NCBI RefSeq assembly: GCF_021555175.1
Contig: NZ_JAKGRW010000057.1
Coordinates: forward strand, 172,600 to 236,599
DNA: 64,000 bases
Reading direction: 5' to 3'
Source of the DNA: Nocardioides alcanivorans
GTDB taxonomy: Bacteria; Actinomycetota; Actinomycetes; Propionibacteriales; Nocardioidaceae
Shown here: in pieces, positions 19,137-29,316 of the stretch
How the letters are laid out: each line of letters starts with the position of its first letter
Position numbering within the stretch: the stretch's first letter is position 1
Program-made: the position numbers and the translations under genes
The notes under the pieces: model-generated
Told to the model about the DNA's origin: nothing
The model's database searches: none
The model's input: only the letters and a program-made list of their open reading frames with translations

Positions 19137-22100
19137 CCGGGCCCCAGAAGTTGCTTGAGGTCGGCGAACAGCGCCGAGGAGGGTGTCACTCGCAGCCGGT
19201 CATCGAGACGGAGCACGGTCGTGGAGTTGCGGGTCAGCAGCCTCAACTGCACCTCCGTCATGCCCGGATGCGTCGCCAAGACGTCCTTCAGCGACTCCAC
19301 CACCGGCGGCGTGCACCGGGTGGACGGCAACGAGATGACCACCGGTCCCGACGGTCCGTCGTTGAGGTCGGGCAGGCTGACCTCCTGACCGCGCAGTTCG
19401 GGCTGGTCCTTGTCGCGTGACAGGTTGCCCTTGACTCGGATGATCGAGTCCTCGGCCAGATGGGGGCCGGCCAGTTGGTAGGCACTCGGGAAGAAGAGCA
19501 CCTCGATGGCGCCATCGAGGTCTTCGAGGGTCACCGTTGCCCAGGCGTCGCCGCGCTTGGTGATCTTGCGCTGCACACTGGTGACCAGGCCGCTCACCGT
19601 GAGCATCGAGCCGTGGGGCCGGTCCTCGTCGAGCATCAGCTGACCGATGCTGCAGTCGGTGCCCTGGGAGAGCACGTGCTCCAGACCCAGCAGCGGGTGA
19701 TCGGAGACGTAGAGACCCAGCATGTTGCGCTCGTTGCTGAGCAGGGTCATCTTGTCCCACTCGTCGATCTCGGGGATCGTGACCGAGACCCCGAACCCGG
19801 AGTCCTCCTCGGAGAGCCCTCCGAAGAGTGAGTCCTGACCGATGGCCTCGTTCTTCTTGATGTCGACGTACTGGTCGACCGCAGCCTCGTGGATGGCCAG
19901 CAGCGCCCGCCTCTTGTGCTTCATCTCGTCGAAGGCGCCGGCCTGGATCAAGGACTCGATGACCCGCTTGTTGCAGACCGTCGAGGGCACCTTGTCCATG
20001 AAGTCGTTGAAGTCGCTGTAACGCCCCTTCTCACGGCCGAGGATGACGCCGTCGACGACGTTGTGCCCCACGTTGCGGATCGCGGTGAGGCCGAACCGGA
20101 TGTCGCGTCCCACCGGGGTGAAGTTGGCGGCCGACTCGTTGACGTCGGGGGCAGCACCTGGATCTTCATCCGGCGACACTCGTTGAGGTAGATCGCCATC
20201 TTGTCCTTGTCGTCCTTCACGGACGTCAGGAGCGCAGCCATGTATTCAGTCGGGTAGTTGGCCTTGAGGTAGGCGGTCCAGTAGGTGATGACGCCGTAGG
20301 CCGCTGAGTGCGACTTGTTGAAGGCGTAGTCGGAGAACGGCAGCAGGATCGCCCACAGGGTGTCGATCGACTCCTGCGGGTAGCCACGCTCGAGCATCCC
20401 TGCCTGGAAGCCCGCGTACTGCTTGTCGAGCTCCTCCTTCTTCTTCTTGCCCATCGCGCGGCGGAGGTTGTCGGCGGCACCCAGGGTGAAGCCGGCCAGG
20501 ACCTGGGCGATCGCCATCACCTGCTCCTGGTAGACGATCAGACCGTAGGTCTCACCCAGCACCGGCTCGAGGGCCTCCTCGAGTGCGGGGTGGATCGGCT
20601 CGATCGGCTCACGGCCGTTCTTGCGGCGCGCGTACTTGTTGTGTGAGTCGGCGCCCATCGGGCCCGGACGGTAGAGCGCGCTGACGGCGGTGATGTCGGC
20701 GAACTTGTCGGGCTGCATCGACCGGAGCAGCGCTCTCATGCCACCACCATCGAGCTGGAAGACGCCCAGGGTGTCACCACGGCCCATCAGCTCGTAGGTC
20801 GCCCGGTCGTCGAAGGGGAGCTCCTCGAGCACCACCTTCTCGTCGCGGTTGGCCTCGATGTTGACCAAGGCGTCTTCGAGGATCCGGAGGTTGGACAGAC
20901 CCAGGAAGTCCATCTTGACCAGACCCAGCGACTCACACATCGGGTAGTCGAACTGGGTGATCACCGCGCCGTCCTGGGGCCGCGTCATGATCGGCACGAT
21001 GTCGATCAACGGCTCGCTGGACATGATCACGCCGGCAGCGTGCACACCCCAGTTGCGGATCTGCCCCTCGAGACCGACCGCGGTCTTGTAGATCGTGCGG
21101 ACGTCGACGTCCTGGTCGTAGAGGGTGCGGAACTCGCCACCCTCGCCGTAGCGCTTGTGCTGCTCGTTGAAGAGCTCCTTGAGGGGCACGCCCTTGCCCA
21201 TCACGTCGGCCGGCAGCGCCTTGGTGATGCGGTCACCGATGGCGAACCCGTGATCGAGAACGCGCGCTGCGTCCTTGATCGCAGCCTTCGACTTGAGTCG
21301 GCCGAAGGTGGCGATCTGCGCGACCCGCTCGGCGCCGTACTTCTGGGTGACGTACTGGATGACCTCACCACGCCGTCCGTCGTCGAAGTCGATGTCGAAG
21401 TCGGGCATCGAGGGACGCTCGGGATTGAGGAACCGCTCGAAGAAGAGGCCGTGCTCGAGGGGGCAGAGGTCGGTGATGCGCAGGGCGTAGGCAGCGATGG
21501 AGCCAGCGCCCGAGCCACGGCCGGGGCCGACCCTGATGCCGTTGTCCTTCGACCAGTTGATGAAGTCGGCGACCACGAGGTAGTAGCCGCAGTAGCCCTT
21601 CTGGGAGACGATCCCGAGCTCCATCTCGACCCGGTCGCGGACCTCCTGGGTGAGCCGGTCACCGGGGTAGCGCGACTCGATGCCCCGCCACACCTCCTTG
21701 CGGAACCAGGACTCCTCGGTCTCGCCCGCGGGGATGTCGGCCCGGGCCATGTAGCCGCCGGTCGACTCGGTGAACTCGATGTTGCAGCGTTCACCGATCT
21801 CGACGGTGTTGTCGCACGCCTCGGGCATGCCGAAGCGGTCGGCCCACAGCTCGCGCATCTCGGCCGCGGACTTGATGTAGTAGCCGCCACCGTCGAACTT
21901 GAGCCGGTTGGGGTCGGCCAGGCGCTTGCCGGAGGCGACGCAGATCAGGGCGTCGTGGGCGTCGGCGTCCTCGGGGTTGTTGTAGTGGGAGTCGTTGGTG
22001 GCGATCGGCCGGATGCCCATGTCACGGCCCAGCCGGAGCAGGTCCTCGCGGACCCGCTTCTCGATGTCGATGCCGTGGTCCATCAACTCGAGGAAGACGT

Positions 22101-22674
22101 TGTCCTTGCCGAAGATGTCCTGCAGCTCGCCGGCCTCGCGCAGGGCCTCGTCGTACTGGCCCAGGCGCAGCCGGGTCTGGATCGCACCACTCGGGCAGCC
22201 GGTGGAGACGATGATGCCCTTGCTGTGCTCGGCGAGGATCTCCTTGTCCATGCGGGGCTTGTAGAAGTAGCCCTCGAGACTGGAGCGGGAGGAGAGCCGG
22301 AAGAGGTTGTGCATGCCCTCGGTGGTCTCGGCCCACATCGTCATGTGGGTGTAGGCACCGCCACCGGCGACGTCGTTGCCGCCCTCCTCGGCGACGTCGC
22401 CCTTGCCCCAGCGCACCCGACGACGCTCACCACGCGCGGTGCCCGGCGTCACGTAGGCCTCGATGCCGATGATCGGCTTGACGTCGTGCTTCTTCGCCTT
22501 CGACCAGAAGTCGTAGGCACCGTGCAGGTTGCCGTGGTCGGTCATGGCGATCGTGGTCATGCCCAGATCGCGCACCCGGGTGAAGAGCCCATCGAGCAGG
22601 GAGGCGCCGTCCAACATCGAGTATTCGGTGTGGACGTGGAGGTGGACGAACGAGTCACCGGAGCCAGCGGCCAT
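19121..22674 (-). CDS. dnaE: DNA polymerase III subunit alpha (one frame break)
   Basis: 1184 aa after repair, the replicative DnaE1 length. The N-terminal PHP domain starts HLHVHTEYSMLDGASLL; the palm carries PDFDIDFDD (~405), two of the catalytic aspartates; then the fingers, helix-hairpin-helix and an OB-fold (VSGLVTSVQRKITKRGDAWATVTLEDLDG). It is the polymerising subunit of the replisome. The break lies in the G run at 20147-20151; one extra base gives QVLPPDVN, the expected sequence. ATG 22674 is chosen; a TTG four codons upstream is in frame. An essential gene cannot be broken here, which is strong evidence for a base-calling error. Confidence 0.95.
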
Positions 22675-22832
22675 GGATGTGAGCAACTCCTGGGGGTTGA
22701 GACGGACGGGAGCTCACGACGCAGGGACACCTGCCTTCGTGGCGGGCAGGAAGACAGCCTACGTCGTGTGCAGGGCCATCTTGGCAGGGCACTCCGACAC
22801 TTCTCGGCGACCGGCGTGACCAGCCCCACGGC

Positions 22833-23810
22833 TCACCCGACGGTGCCGGCGCCGAACCAGGTGAAGTCCCGCCCGTGACCGTGGGTCCACGCCACGGCGT
22901 GCCCGTCGATCCCGAGCACGAACCGATCGCTGCGCCGTTCCGGAGCCGCCCTCGCGACCTCCGGCAGCACGTCGGGGTCCTCGTTGCTGATCCACCGGCA
23001 GGCGCCCTCGGCCACCAGGGCACGCATCATCTCGTCGAAGTCGCGGCGCCGTTCGTGGGGCAGGTAGGCGATGACGGCCGTGTGCTGCACCACCGGGACG
23101 CCCCACCGCCCGGCATCGGCCAGCAGCCCCGGCAGCAGGTCGAACAGGTCGCCACGGCGGATCTCAGGCGGTTCGGCTCTTGCGACCGCGATGGCCTGCT
23201 GGAGGAGCTCACGCCGGTCGTCCTGCTCCGGCCAGACCAGGTTGGTGAGCCAAGCGGCGGCGTCATCGGTGGTGACGTCGAGCGGGTTGAGGTCTGCTCC
23301 TGCTCGCCACCGGACGTCAGGATGCCGGGTGGGCACCGGGAACGGAGCGAGCGGGACCGAGACGAGCGTGGGTCCCCCGCTTCCGCGCAACTCCCCCAGC
23401 GGCGACCAGTCGTAGTCCCAGCGGTCCGGATGAAGGCAGAGCCCACCTGAGGCACCGACCTCGATCAGCGCGATCTCGCCACCGATCTGGCCCAGCGCCG
23501 GCACGAGTGTTGCCATCCGGCCCGCCTCGTTGGTCTGGGTGGCACGACTGAGAATGGTGGCGCGGATCCCGCCGTCCTCCAGGAGGACGTGCCGGAAGCC
23601 CTCGTAGGGGCCGGGCGCCGGAGCGCCGTGCCAGCGGGCCGCGGCGAAGACGAGGTTGGGCTGCTGCTTGACGGCCGGGAGCCCATCGAGCCAGGCGAGC
23701 ACCTCCTCGTCGTCGGCGACGCGGCGACTCCAGTCGACGAAGCAGGGCGAGTCCACGGCATGCTCGGCGAAGGCCTGGTACTGCTCGCGCGCGCCTCCCC
23801 ACGGGTCCAT
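22833..23810 (-). CDS. DUF2332 family protein
   Basis: 325 aa. It carries the layout of DUF2332 proteins of actinobacteria: an N-terminal YQAFAEHAVDSPCF, the Gly-rich IALIEVGASGGLCLHPDRWDYD (resembling a methyltransferase-like nucleotide loop) and TAVIAYLPHERRRDF. The Rossmann-like core suggests a SAM-dependent or nucleotide-binding enzyme, but no substrate or activity is established. It lies 158 bp from dnaE and 26 bp from the GNAT gene, same strand. Confidence 0.8.
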   Translation of the reverse strand: MDPWGGAREQYQAFAEHAVDSPCFVDWSRRVADDEEVLAWLDGLPAVKQQPNLVFAAARWHGAPAPGPYEGFRHVLLEDGGIRATILSRATQTNEAGRMATLVPALGQIGGEIALIEVGASGGLCLHPDRWDYDWSPLGELRGSGGPTLVSVPLAPFPVPTRHPDVRWRAGADLNPLDVTTDDAAAWLTNLVWPEQDDRRELLQQAIAVARAEPPEIRRGDLFDLLPGLLADAGRWGVPVVQHTAVIAYLPHERRRDFDEMMRALVAEGACRWISNEDPDVLPEVARAAPERRSDRFVLGIDGHAVAWTHGHGRDFTWFGAGTVG

Positions 23811-23836
23811 GGACCGAGGCTACGCCGATGCGCAGT

Positions 23837-24292
23837 TCAAGGCCGCCAGCTCAGCTCGATGTCGGGCTCGCGCTCCTCATTGCCCGAACCGTCGGTGCGA
23901 CGCAGCTCGGCGAAGCCGTGCCGTGCGTAGAAGCGCCGGGCCGCGAGGTTGGTCTCGAAGACCCACAGCCCCACTCCCTCGGGCCGCACTGCCTGCACCA
24001 GGGCGAGGAGCGCGGACCCGACGCCGGTGCCGGCGTGGTGAGGGGCGACGTACAGGTGGTCGAGCCAGGTCGGGGTGGCCGACGCGAAGCCGACGATCTC
24101 CTCGTCCCACTCGGCCACCCAGAGATCGACGGACGTCAGGTCCCACGCGGCGACCCAGCGACGTACCTCCACCTCGGGACGCGCCAGGGGCGGCATGGCC
24201 GGATGGGCTGCGCGGCGAGCTCCGATCATCACGTCGGCGACCTGCGGAAGGTCTTCGACGCTGCCCGGGCGCAGGCTCAGGGTCGCCGCCAC
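23837..24292 (-). CDS. GNAT-family N-acetyltransferase
   Basis: 151 aa with the GNAT fold: an N-terminal RPGSVEDLPQVADVM, a beta-strand pair WVAEWDEEIVGFAS, the acetyl-CoA loop HHAGTGVGSALLAL (Q/RxxGxG/A type), and VFETNLAARRFYARHGF, the typical C-terminal segment. Substrate unknown. GTG start at 24292, directly behind the pseudouridine synthase stop. Confidence 0.9.
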   Translation of the reverse strand: MAATLSLRPGSVEDLPQVADVMIGARRAAHPAMPPLARPEVEVRRWVAAWDLTSVDLWVAEWDEEIVGFASATPTWLDHLYVAPHHAGTGVGSALLALVQAVRPEGVGLWVFETNLAARRFYARHGFAELRRTDGSGNEEREPDIELSWRP

Positions 24293-24294
24293 GG

Positions 24295-25224
24295 TCAGTG
24301 GGCGTCGCGGATGACGTCGAGCGCGTTCTGCAGGTCGTCGGGGTACGTCGACTCGTAGGTCACGTAGTCACCGGTGCCCGGGTGCTCGAAACCGAGGCGT
24401 ACGGCGTGCAGCCACTGCCGCTCCAGGCCCACCCGGCGCGCCAAGGCGGGGTCCGCCCCGTAGGTCATGTCACCGACGCAGGGGTGCTTGAGCGCCGACA
24501 TGTGCACCCGGATCTGGTGGGTCCGGCCGGTCTCGAGGTGGATCTGCAGGAGGCTCGCGAAGCGGTGGGCCTCGAGCGTCTCGTAATGGGTGATGCTGTG
24601 CCGGCCGTCGGCCATCACGGCGAACTTCCAGTCGGACTTCGGGTGCCGGCCGATGGGGGCGTCCACGGTGCCCTCGTGCGGGTCGGGATGGCCCTGCACG
24701 AGTGCGTGGTAGGTCTTGTCGACGGTGCGCTGCCGGAAGGCGTTCTTGAGCCGCGAGTAGGCGTACTCCGACTTGGTGATCACCATGACGCCCGACGTGC
24801 CCACGTCGAGGCGCTGCACGATGCCCTGACGCTCCGGGGCACCGCTGGTGGCGATGCGGAAGCCAGCGCCGGCGAGATGACCGACGACGGTCGGGCCCGT
24901 CCATCCCATGCTCGGGTGGACAGCGACGCCGACGGGCTTGTCGATCACCACGATCGAGTCGTCGTCGTGGATGATCTTGATGCCCTCGACGGTCTCGGGG
25001 ACGACGGCCAGCGGGTCCTGCTCCTGCGGGATCGTCACGTCGAGGGTGGCTCCGGCAGTGACCCGGTCGCTCTTGCCCACGCCGCTGCCGTCCAGCTCGA
25101 CCAGCCCGGTGGCGATCAGCTCGGCCGACTTGGTGCGGGAGAGGCCGAACATGCGTGCCATGGCCGCGTCGACACGCTCCCCGTCGAGGCCTTCCGGGAT
25201 CAGCACCACGCGTTGTTCACTCAT
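24295..25224 (-). CDS. RluD-family 23S rRNA pseudouridine synthase
   Basis: 309 aa. An N-terminal S4 RNA-binding domain (ERVDAAMARMFGLSRTKSAELI) precedes the synthase domain, with IVQRLDVGTSGVMVI carrying the catalytic Asp and HLETGRTHQIRVHMS carrying the family motif. It isomerises uridines of 23S rRNA. ATG 25224 overlaps the lspA stop by 8 bp; the lspA-rluD pair is a very common bacterial arrangement. Confidence 0.93.
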   Translation of the reverse strand: MSEQRVVLIPEGLDGERVDAAMARMFGLSRTKSAELIATGLVELDGSGVGKSDRVTAGATLDVTIPQEQDPLAVVPETVEGIKIIHDDDSIVVIDKPVGVAVHPSMGWTGPTVVGHLAGAGFRIATSGAPERQGIVQRLDVGTSGVMVITKSEYAYSRLKNAFRQRTVDKTYHALVQGHPDPHEGTVDAPIGRHPKSDWKFAVMADGRHSITHYETLEAHRFASLLQIHLETGRTHQIRVHMSALKHPCVGDMTYGADPALARRVGLERQWLHAVRLGFEHPGTGDYVTYESTYPDDLQNALDVIRDAH

Positions 25225-25807
25225 CGTTGCTCCCGGGCAGCTCGGTGGTCTTCTCCTCCGCTGCCTCGCGGCTGCCGTCGAGACGGATGCCACGGACCGC
25301 CTGGACGATGATCACGAAGGCGGCGACGTTGATGCACATGTCGGCGACGTTGAAGACCGGGAAGTTGGGCAGGGCGAGGAAGTCGACGACGTGGCCACGG
25401 AAGAAGCCGGGCTCGCGGAAGAGCCGGTCGGTGAGGTTGCCTGCGATGCCGGCCAGCAGGAAACCCAGGCCGACGGCCCACAACCTGCTGGAAACCCGGA
25501 ACGACAGCACGAGGACGACGATCGCCGCGATGCAGGCGAACCCCGTCAGCAGCTCCGTCGCCGAGGTGCCCATGCTGAAGGCGGCCCCGGGGTTGTAGAC
25601 CAGGCGGAGCCCGAGGAGGTCCCCGAGGATCGGCTTGGTCTCGCCGATGACCAGGTGGGTCTCGGCGAGATGCTTGGTCGTCTGGTCGACAACCAGAAGG
25701 ACGACGGTGACTGCCCAGAGGAGAAGCCTGCTGGTACGCCGATCGCCGGGTCGGGAAGGTGAACTCCGGCCGCTGGAACTCAGCGGCGCTCCTCGCGCTG
25801 CTTGCAT
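25217..25807 (-). CDS. lspA: Lipoprotein signal peptidase (signal peptidase II)
   Basis: 196 aa with four membrane helices. The two catalytic aspartates sit in GNLTDR and in FNVADMCIN, as in every LspA. It removes signal peptides of diacylated prolipoproteins in the membrane, so it would process lipoproteins such as that encoded at 84-922. ATG 25807 is taken as start; it overlaps the 3' end of the DksA-type gene by 28 bp. A long hydrophilic N-terminus (~30 residues) precedes the first helix. Confidence 0.92.
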   Translation of the reverse strand: MQAARGAPLSSSGRSSPSRPGDRRTSRLLLWAVTVVLLVVDQTTKHLAETHLVIGETKPILGDLLGLRLVYNPGAAFSMGTSATELLTGFACIAAIVVLVLSFRVSSRLWAVGLGFLLAGIAGNLTDRLFREPGFFRGHVVDFLALPNFPVFNVADMCINVAAFVIIVQAVRGIRLDGSREAAEEKTTELPGSNDE

Positions 25808-26727
25808 GACATGCACAGTGTCGCACGCGGGAAGGCCATGAGCCGCATCTTCCCGATCGGGTTGCCACACGACTCACACACGCCATAGGTCTTGTCGTCG
25901 ATGCGCTCCAGGGCGTGCTCGATCTGGGCCAGCATGTCGCGACTGTTGTTGTAGACGCTCAGCTCGTGGTCGCGCTCGAAGCTGGAGGCGCCGATGTCGG
26001 CCTGGTCGTGACCGGCTCCGTCACCGGAGTCACGCAGGAGCACGGTGATCTCCTGCTGGTGTTCCTCCAGCTCGGCACGCAGCCGCTCGGCCTCGCCCTT
26101 GAGCTCTCCGACGACCTCCTTGAGCTCGGCCTTGGTCCACTCCGACTCGTCCTCGCGCACCGCCAGCTTCGCGGAGGTCCTGGCGGTGGGGACCTTCTTG
26201 GCTGGCGCGCTCTTCGCGGCTGGTGCGGCCTTCTTGGTTGGTGCAGCCTGCTTGGCAGGCGTCGTCTTCTTGGCTGGCGCCTTGGCCGCGCTCTTCTTGG
26301 CCGGCGCAGCCTTCTTCGCCGACGCCGCCTTCGTTGCTGCAGCCTTCTTGGCAGGCGTCGCCTTCTTGGCTGCTGCTTTCGTTGCCGCGCCCTTCTTCGC
26401 CGGCGCCGCCTTCTTGGCCGGCGCAGCCTTCTTGGCAGGTGCCGCAGCCTTGGTCGAACCCTGCTTCGGCGCCACCTTCTTCGCCGGCGCTGCGGCCTTC
26501 GCCGCCTTCTTCGCCGCGGCCTTCTTCGCCGGCGCTGCGGCTTTCGCCGGGCCCTTCTTCGCTGACGGCGCCTTCTTGGCAGGTGCCTTCTTGGCAGGTG
26601 CCGCCTTCGTTGCTGCCTTCTGCGTGGCGGCAGAGGATTCGTCCTCCCCGCGCGGCTTCGGTGACATGACGCGCTTCACCGCCGCTGCGGCACTGCCCAT
26701 CACTGACTTCCTGCTGCTGCGCGCCAT
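25780..26727 (-). CDS. Fusion of histone-H1-like Lys/Ala/Pro-rich region with DksA/TraR zinc finger
   Basis: 315 aa. Residues ~40-185 are an extremely basic low-complexity region of AAPAKKA/AKKAAPAKK-type repeats like the tail of histone H1 or mycobacterial HupB. Residues ~190-260 form an acidic coiled-coil helix pair (ELKEVVGELKGEAERLRAEL). Residues ~275-312 hold the C4 zinc finger CESCG...CMSCK of DksA/TraR. Stand-alone actinobacterial DksA-type proteins bind RNA polymerase; the H1-like part should bind DNA non-specifically. The product may thus link RNA polymerase to DNA or the nucleoid, but that is inference. It is transcribed with lspA. Confidence 0.82.
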   Translation of the reverse strand: MARSSRKSVMGSAAAAVKRVMSPKPRGEDESSAATQKAATKAAPAKKAPAKKAPSAKKGPAKAAAPAKKAAAKKAAKAAAPAKKVAPKQGSTKAAAPAKKAAPAKKAAPAKKGAATKAAAKKATPAKKAAATKAASAKKAAPAKKSAAKAPAKKTTPAKQAAPTKKAAPAAKSAPAKKVPTARTSAKLAVREDESEWTKAELKEVVGELKGEAERLRAELEEHQQEITVLLRDSGDGAGHDQADIGASSFERDHELSVYNNSRDMLAQIEHALERIDDKTYGVCESCGNPIGKMRLMAFPRATLCMSCKQREERR

Positions 26728-26868
26728 CGGGACTCCGTCCTGTCAGACCGACGCGCGACGGTCGTCACACTCGGTCAGGTGGGAGGGAGGCTAGTGGGTG
26801 CCGCCGGCTTACTCAATGCGCCACGCACATCTGCGGGACCCGCTGCTCAGGGAAATGGCAGCGGCGGC

Positions 26869-26887
26869 CGGCTCCCGCTGGGAGCCG
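26869..26887 (-). terminator. GC-rich hairpin after divIVA
   Basis: Eight-base perfect stem (26869-26876 with 26880-26887) with a three-base loop, 31 bp past the divIVA stop. It ends the leftward divIVA transcript before the DksA-type gene. No T-tract, as is common in GC-rich actinobacteria. The rest of the 190-bp gap shows no gene. Confidence 0.5.
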
Positions 26888-26917
26888 ACCGCCGTCGTAC
26901 GCGTGGAGCGAGGAGGT

Positions 26918-27676
26918 TCAGCCCTCTTCGTCACCCAGGATCGAGCGCAGTCGCTTCGGGGCCGGGCTGGCCTCGGCGATCTCCGCGCCCGTGTCGCTGT
27001 TGGCGTTGAGCGAGTTGAGCTGCTCGGTGAAGTAGCTCTTCAGGCGCGAACGGTATTCACGCTCGAAGGAGCGCAGACCCTCGACGTCTGCCTGGAGCTT
27101 GTCGCGCTCCGTCTCGAGGGCACCGAACATCTGGGTCCGGCGCTCCGCGGTCTCGGAGTCGAGGAGCTGGGCACGAGTACGTGCGTCCATCTCCGTGCGG
27201 TCGGCCTTGGCCTTGGACTCCGCCTCGAGGCGCTCGGCCTTGGTGCGGGCCTCACCCACGATCTTGTCCGCGTCGTTCTTGGCTTCCTCGACAAGCTCGT
27301 CAGCGTTGCGCGTGGCGATCTCGAGCAGGCGCGCTGCCGCACCCGAGGCCTGCGCCACGGTCTCGACCTTGATGGTCTCGACCTGTGCCGGTGCGGGAGC
27401 CGCAGCAGGCGTCGGAACCGGAGTCGGCTCCGGCTCAGGCTTGGTCTCGACGACCGGAGCGGGGGCCGGCGCGGGCACGGGCTCCGCGGCCGGGACCGGA
27501 GCGCCGGACTGCGCTGCGGCCAGCTTGGACCGCAGGTCCTCGTTCTCCTTCGTCAGTCGGGCCAGTTCTGCTTCCACCTCGTCGAGGAACTGGTCCACCT
27601 CACCCATGTCGTAGCCCTCACGGAGCCGGACAGGAGTAAAGCGCTTGTTGCTCACGTCCTCAGGCGTCAGCGGCAT
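26918..27676 (-). CDS. divIVA: DivIVA/Wag31 polar growth protein
   Basis: 252 aa. It starts MPLTPEDVSNKRFTPVRLREGYDMGEVDQFLDEV, the membrane-binding DivIVA N-terminal domain and first coiled coil. A Pro/Ala/Glu-rich linker (~75-120) leads to a long coiled coil (~125-235). In actinobacteria it collects at the cell poles and directs peptidoglycan insertion. A GTG nine codons upstream is in frame; ATG 27676 matches the conserved start and has GGGTGAGG just upstream. Confidence 0.93.
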   Translation of the reverse strand: MPLTPEDVSNKRFTPVRLREGYDMGEVDQFLDEVEAELARLTKENEDLRSKLAAAQSGAPVPAAEPVPAPAPAPVVETKPEPEPTPVPTPAAAPAPAQVETIKVETVAQASGAAARLLEIATRNADELVEEAKNDADKIVGEARTKAERLEAESKAKADRTEMDARTRAQLLDSETAERRTQMFGALETERDKLQADVEGLRSFEREYRSRLKSYFTEQLNSLNANSDTGAEIAEASPAPKRLRSILGDEEG

Positions 27677-27794
27677 GACCTCACCCAATTCGTCTGTAGT
27701 CACGGTCAGTTTCTTGTCCCGAACAATAGCGCCTGGGCTCAGGGCCCAGACAGGTCACCGGGTGCCGTGGGACTGACGGCGACCGGCAAACGGC

Positions 27795-28082
27795 TCACAG
27801 CAGCAACGCTGCGTTGAGTTGCAACAGAAGGTATGCCCCCACCAGCACCAGAAGGAAACTGAGGTCAAGGGAGATAGTCCCCAGACGCAACGGCGGCACC
27901 ACCCGTCGCAGTGCCTTGATCGGCGGATCGGTGGCCGAGTAGACGACCTCGAGGAGCACCAGCAGTGGTCCCCCGGGGGACCATTGCCGGGCGAAGATCT
28001 GCACCCAGTCGAAGATGAAGCGCACCCACAGCAGGGCTATGAACACCCACAGGACGATGTGGATGATCTGTCCGATGATCAC
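27795..28082 (-). CDS. YggT family membrane protein
   Basis: 95 aa with two membrane helices (~4-27 and ~70-92) joined by the conserved VYSATDPPIKALRRVVPPLRLG. YggT proteins of the division cluster are linked to membrane-potential or osmotic effects and to the cell division machinery, without known biochemistry. It lies 6 bp behind sepF. Confidence 0.9.
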   Translation of the reverse strand: MIIGQIIHIVLWVFIALLWVRFIFDWVQIFARQWSPGGPLLVLLEVVYSATDPPIKALRRVVPPLRLGTISLDLSFLLVLVGAYLLLQLNAALLL

Positions 28083-28088
28083 CTGGCG

Positions 28089-28559
28089 TCAGCTCTGATT
28101 GAAGAAGCCACCCTCGGCGATCCGCTGCTTGTCCTCGGCCGCAACGGTGACGTTGGGAGGAGACAGCAGGAACACCTTGGCGGTGACCCGCTCGATGGAT
28201 CCGTGGGTGGCGAAGATCAGACCCGCAGCGAAGTCGACCAGGCGCTTCGCGTCGGCGTCCTCCATCTCGGACAGGTTCATGATCACGGGCACACCTTCGC
28301 GGTAGTTCTCACCGACGGTGCGGGCCTCGTTGTAGGTACGGGGGTGGAGGGTCGTGATGCGAGACAACTCGGCAACTGCTCCTGAAGTCGGGACCGGCTG
28401 GGGTCGACGGCGCTCGGCCAGGTCGGCAACGGGCGCCGGACGGCGCTCCTGCTGGCGAGCCGGCTCCTCGGCCTGGTCGTCGAGCTCCTCGTCGTAGATG
28501 CGGTCGCTTTCCTCGACCAGGCCGAGGTACTCACCGATCCTGCGCATGGCGCCGCTCAT
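28089..28559 (-). CDS. sepF: Cell division protein SepF
   Basis: 156 aa. An N-terminal amphipathic helix (MRRIGEYLGLVEESD) anchors it to the membrane, a Glu/Arg/Pro-rich linker follows, and the C-terminal SepF core (ITTLHPRTYNEARTVGENYREGVPVIMNLSEMEDADAKR) binds the FtsZ tail. It tethers FtsZ to the membrane where FtsA is absent; no ftsA is present in this cluster, in line with actinobacteria. ATG 28559 follows a strong GGAGGAAAG site by 5 bases. Confidence 0.94.
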   Translation of the reverse strand: MSGAMRRIGEYLGLVEESDRIYDEELDDQAEEPARQQERRPAPVADLAERRRPQPVPTSGAVAELSRITTLHPRTYNEARTVGENYREGVPVIMNLSEMEDADAKRLVDFAAGLIFATHGSIERVTAKVFLLSPPNVTVAAEDKQRIAEGGFFNQS

Positions 28560-28614
28560 GAGTCTTTCCTCCGGTGTTCTGCGCCCAGGTCGGGCACGTT
28601 GGATGTTGGTGACA

Positions 28615-29316
28615 TTACTGGACCGAGGGCCTCTCCCCGAGGACCGCGCGGCCAATTCGTACGTGTGTCGCGCCATGCCGGATCGCCTCCTCGAGGTCTC
28701 CGCTCATGCCGGCCGAGAGGACCGTGGCATCGGGGTGATCGGCGCGGAACCGCTCGGTGATCACGGCAAGCCGAGCGAACGCCTGGTCGGCGTCCGCACC
28801 GAGCGGTGCGACTGCCATCAGGCCGGCAAGCTCCAGCCCTTCCGCCGCGACCACGGCCTCCGCCAGCGCGGCCAGGTCGTCCGGATGTACGCCGGAGCGC
28901 CCCTCGCCCTGCTCCGGCGGATCGAGGCTCACCTGCAGCAGGCAGGGCAGCACCGCCCCACGCTCGACGGCACCGCGCGAGAGCCCACCGACCAACTTGC
29001 GGCGGTCGACCGACTCCACGACGTCGGCATAGCGGGCCACGGCCGCGGCCTTGTTGGACTGCAGACCCCCGATGTAATGCCAGCGGAGCCCCAAGTCGGC
29101 TGTCTCAGCCGCCTTCTCCTGGGCCTCCTGGTGACGGTTCTCCCCCACGTCGGTGACGCCGAGGTCGGCCAGGAGACGGACATCACTGGCCGGGAAGTAC
29201 TTGGTGACCACGGTGAGCGTGACCTCGTCGGCGTCACGTCTCGCGGCCCGACAGGCGCGGGCGATGCGCTCACGGGTGCGGGCCAACCCGTCGGCAAGTT
29301 CGTGGCGGCGGCTCAA
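28615..29316 (-). CDS. YggS-type pyridoxal-5'-phosphate homeostasis protein
   Basis: 233 aa PLP-binding alanine-racemase-like barrel. The lysine in LTVVTKYFP binds PLP; DVGENRHQEAQEKA, RWHYIGGLQSNK and LSAGMSGDLEEAIRHGATHVRIGRAVLG are signature stretches. These non-enzymatic proteins buffer PLP. TTG start at 29316; it overlaps the end of the upstream laccase-domain gene. Usual position between sepF and yfiH. Confidence 0.92.
   Translation of the reverse strand: MSRRHELADGLARTRERIARACRAARRDADEVTLTVVTKYFPASDVRLLADLGVTDVGENRHQEAQEKAAETADLGLRWHYIGGLQSNKAAAVARYADVVESVDRRKLVGGLSRGAVERGAVLPCLLQVSLDPPEQGEGRSGVHPDDLAALAEAVVAAEGLELAGLMAVAPLGADADQAFARLAVITERFRADHPDATVLSAGMSGDLEEAIRHGATHVRIGRAVLGERPSVQ

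Noticed and set aside
19121..22674. Programmed frameshift in dnaE or other broken genes
   Set aside because: The same kind of break occurs in some twenty unrelated genes and always in a G/C run, without slippery-site or downstream structure patterns. A technical cause is simpler.
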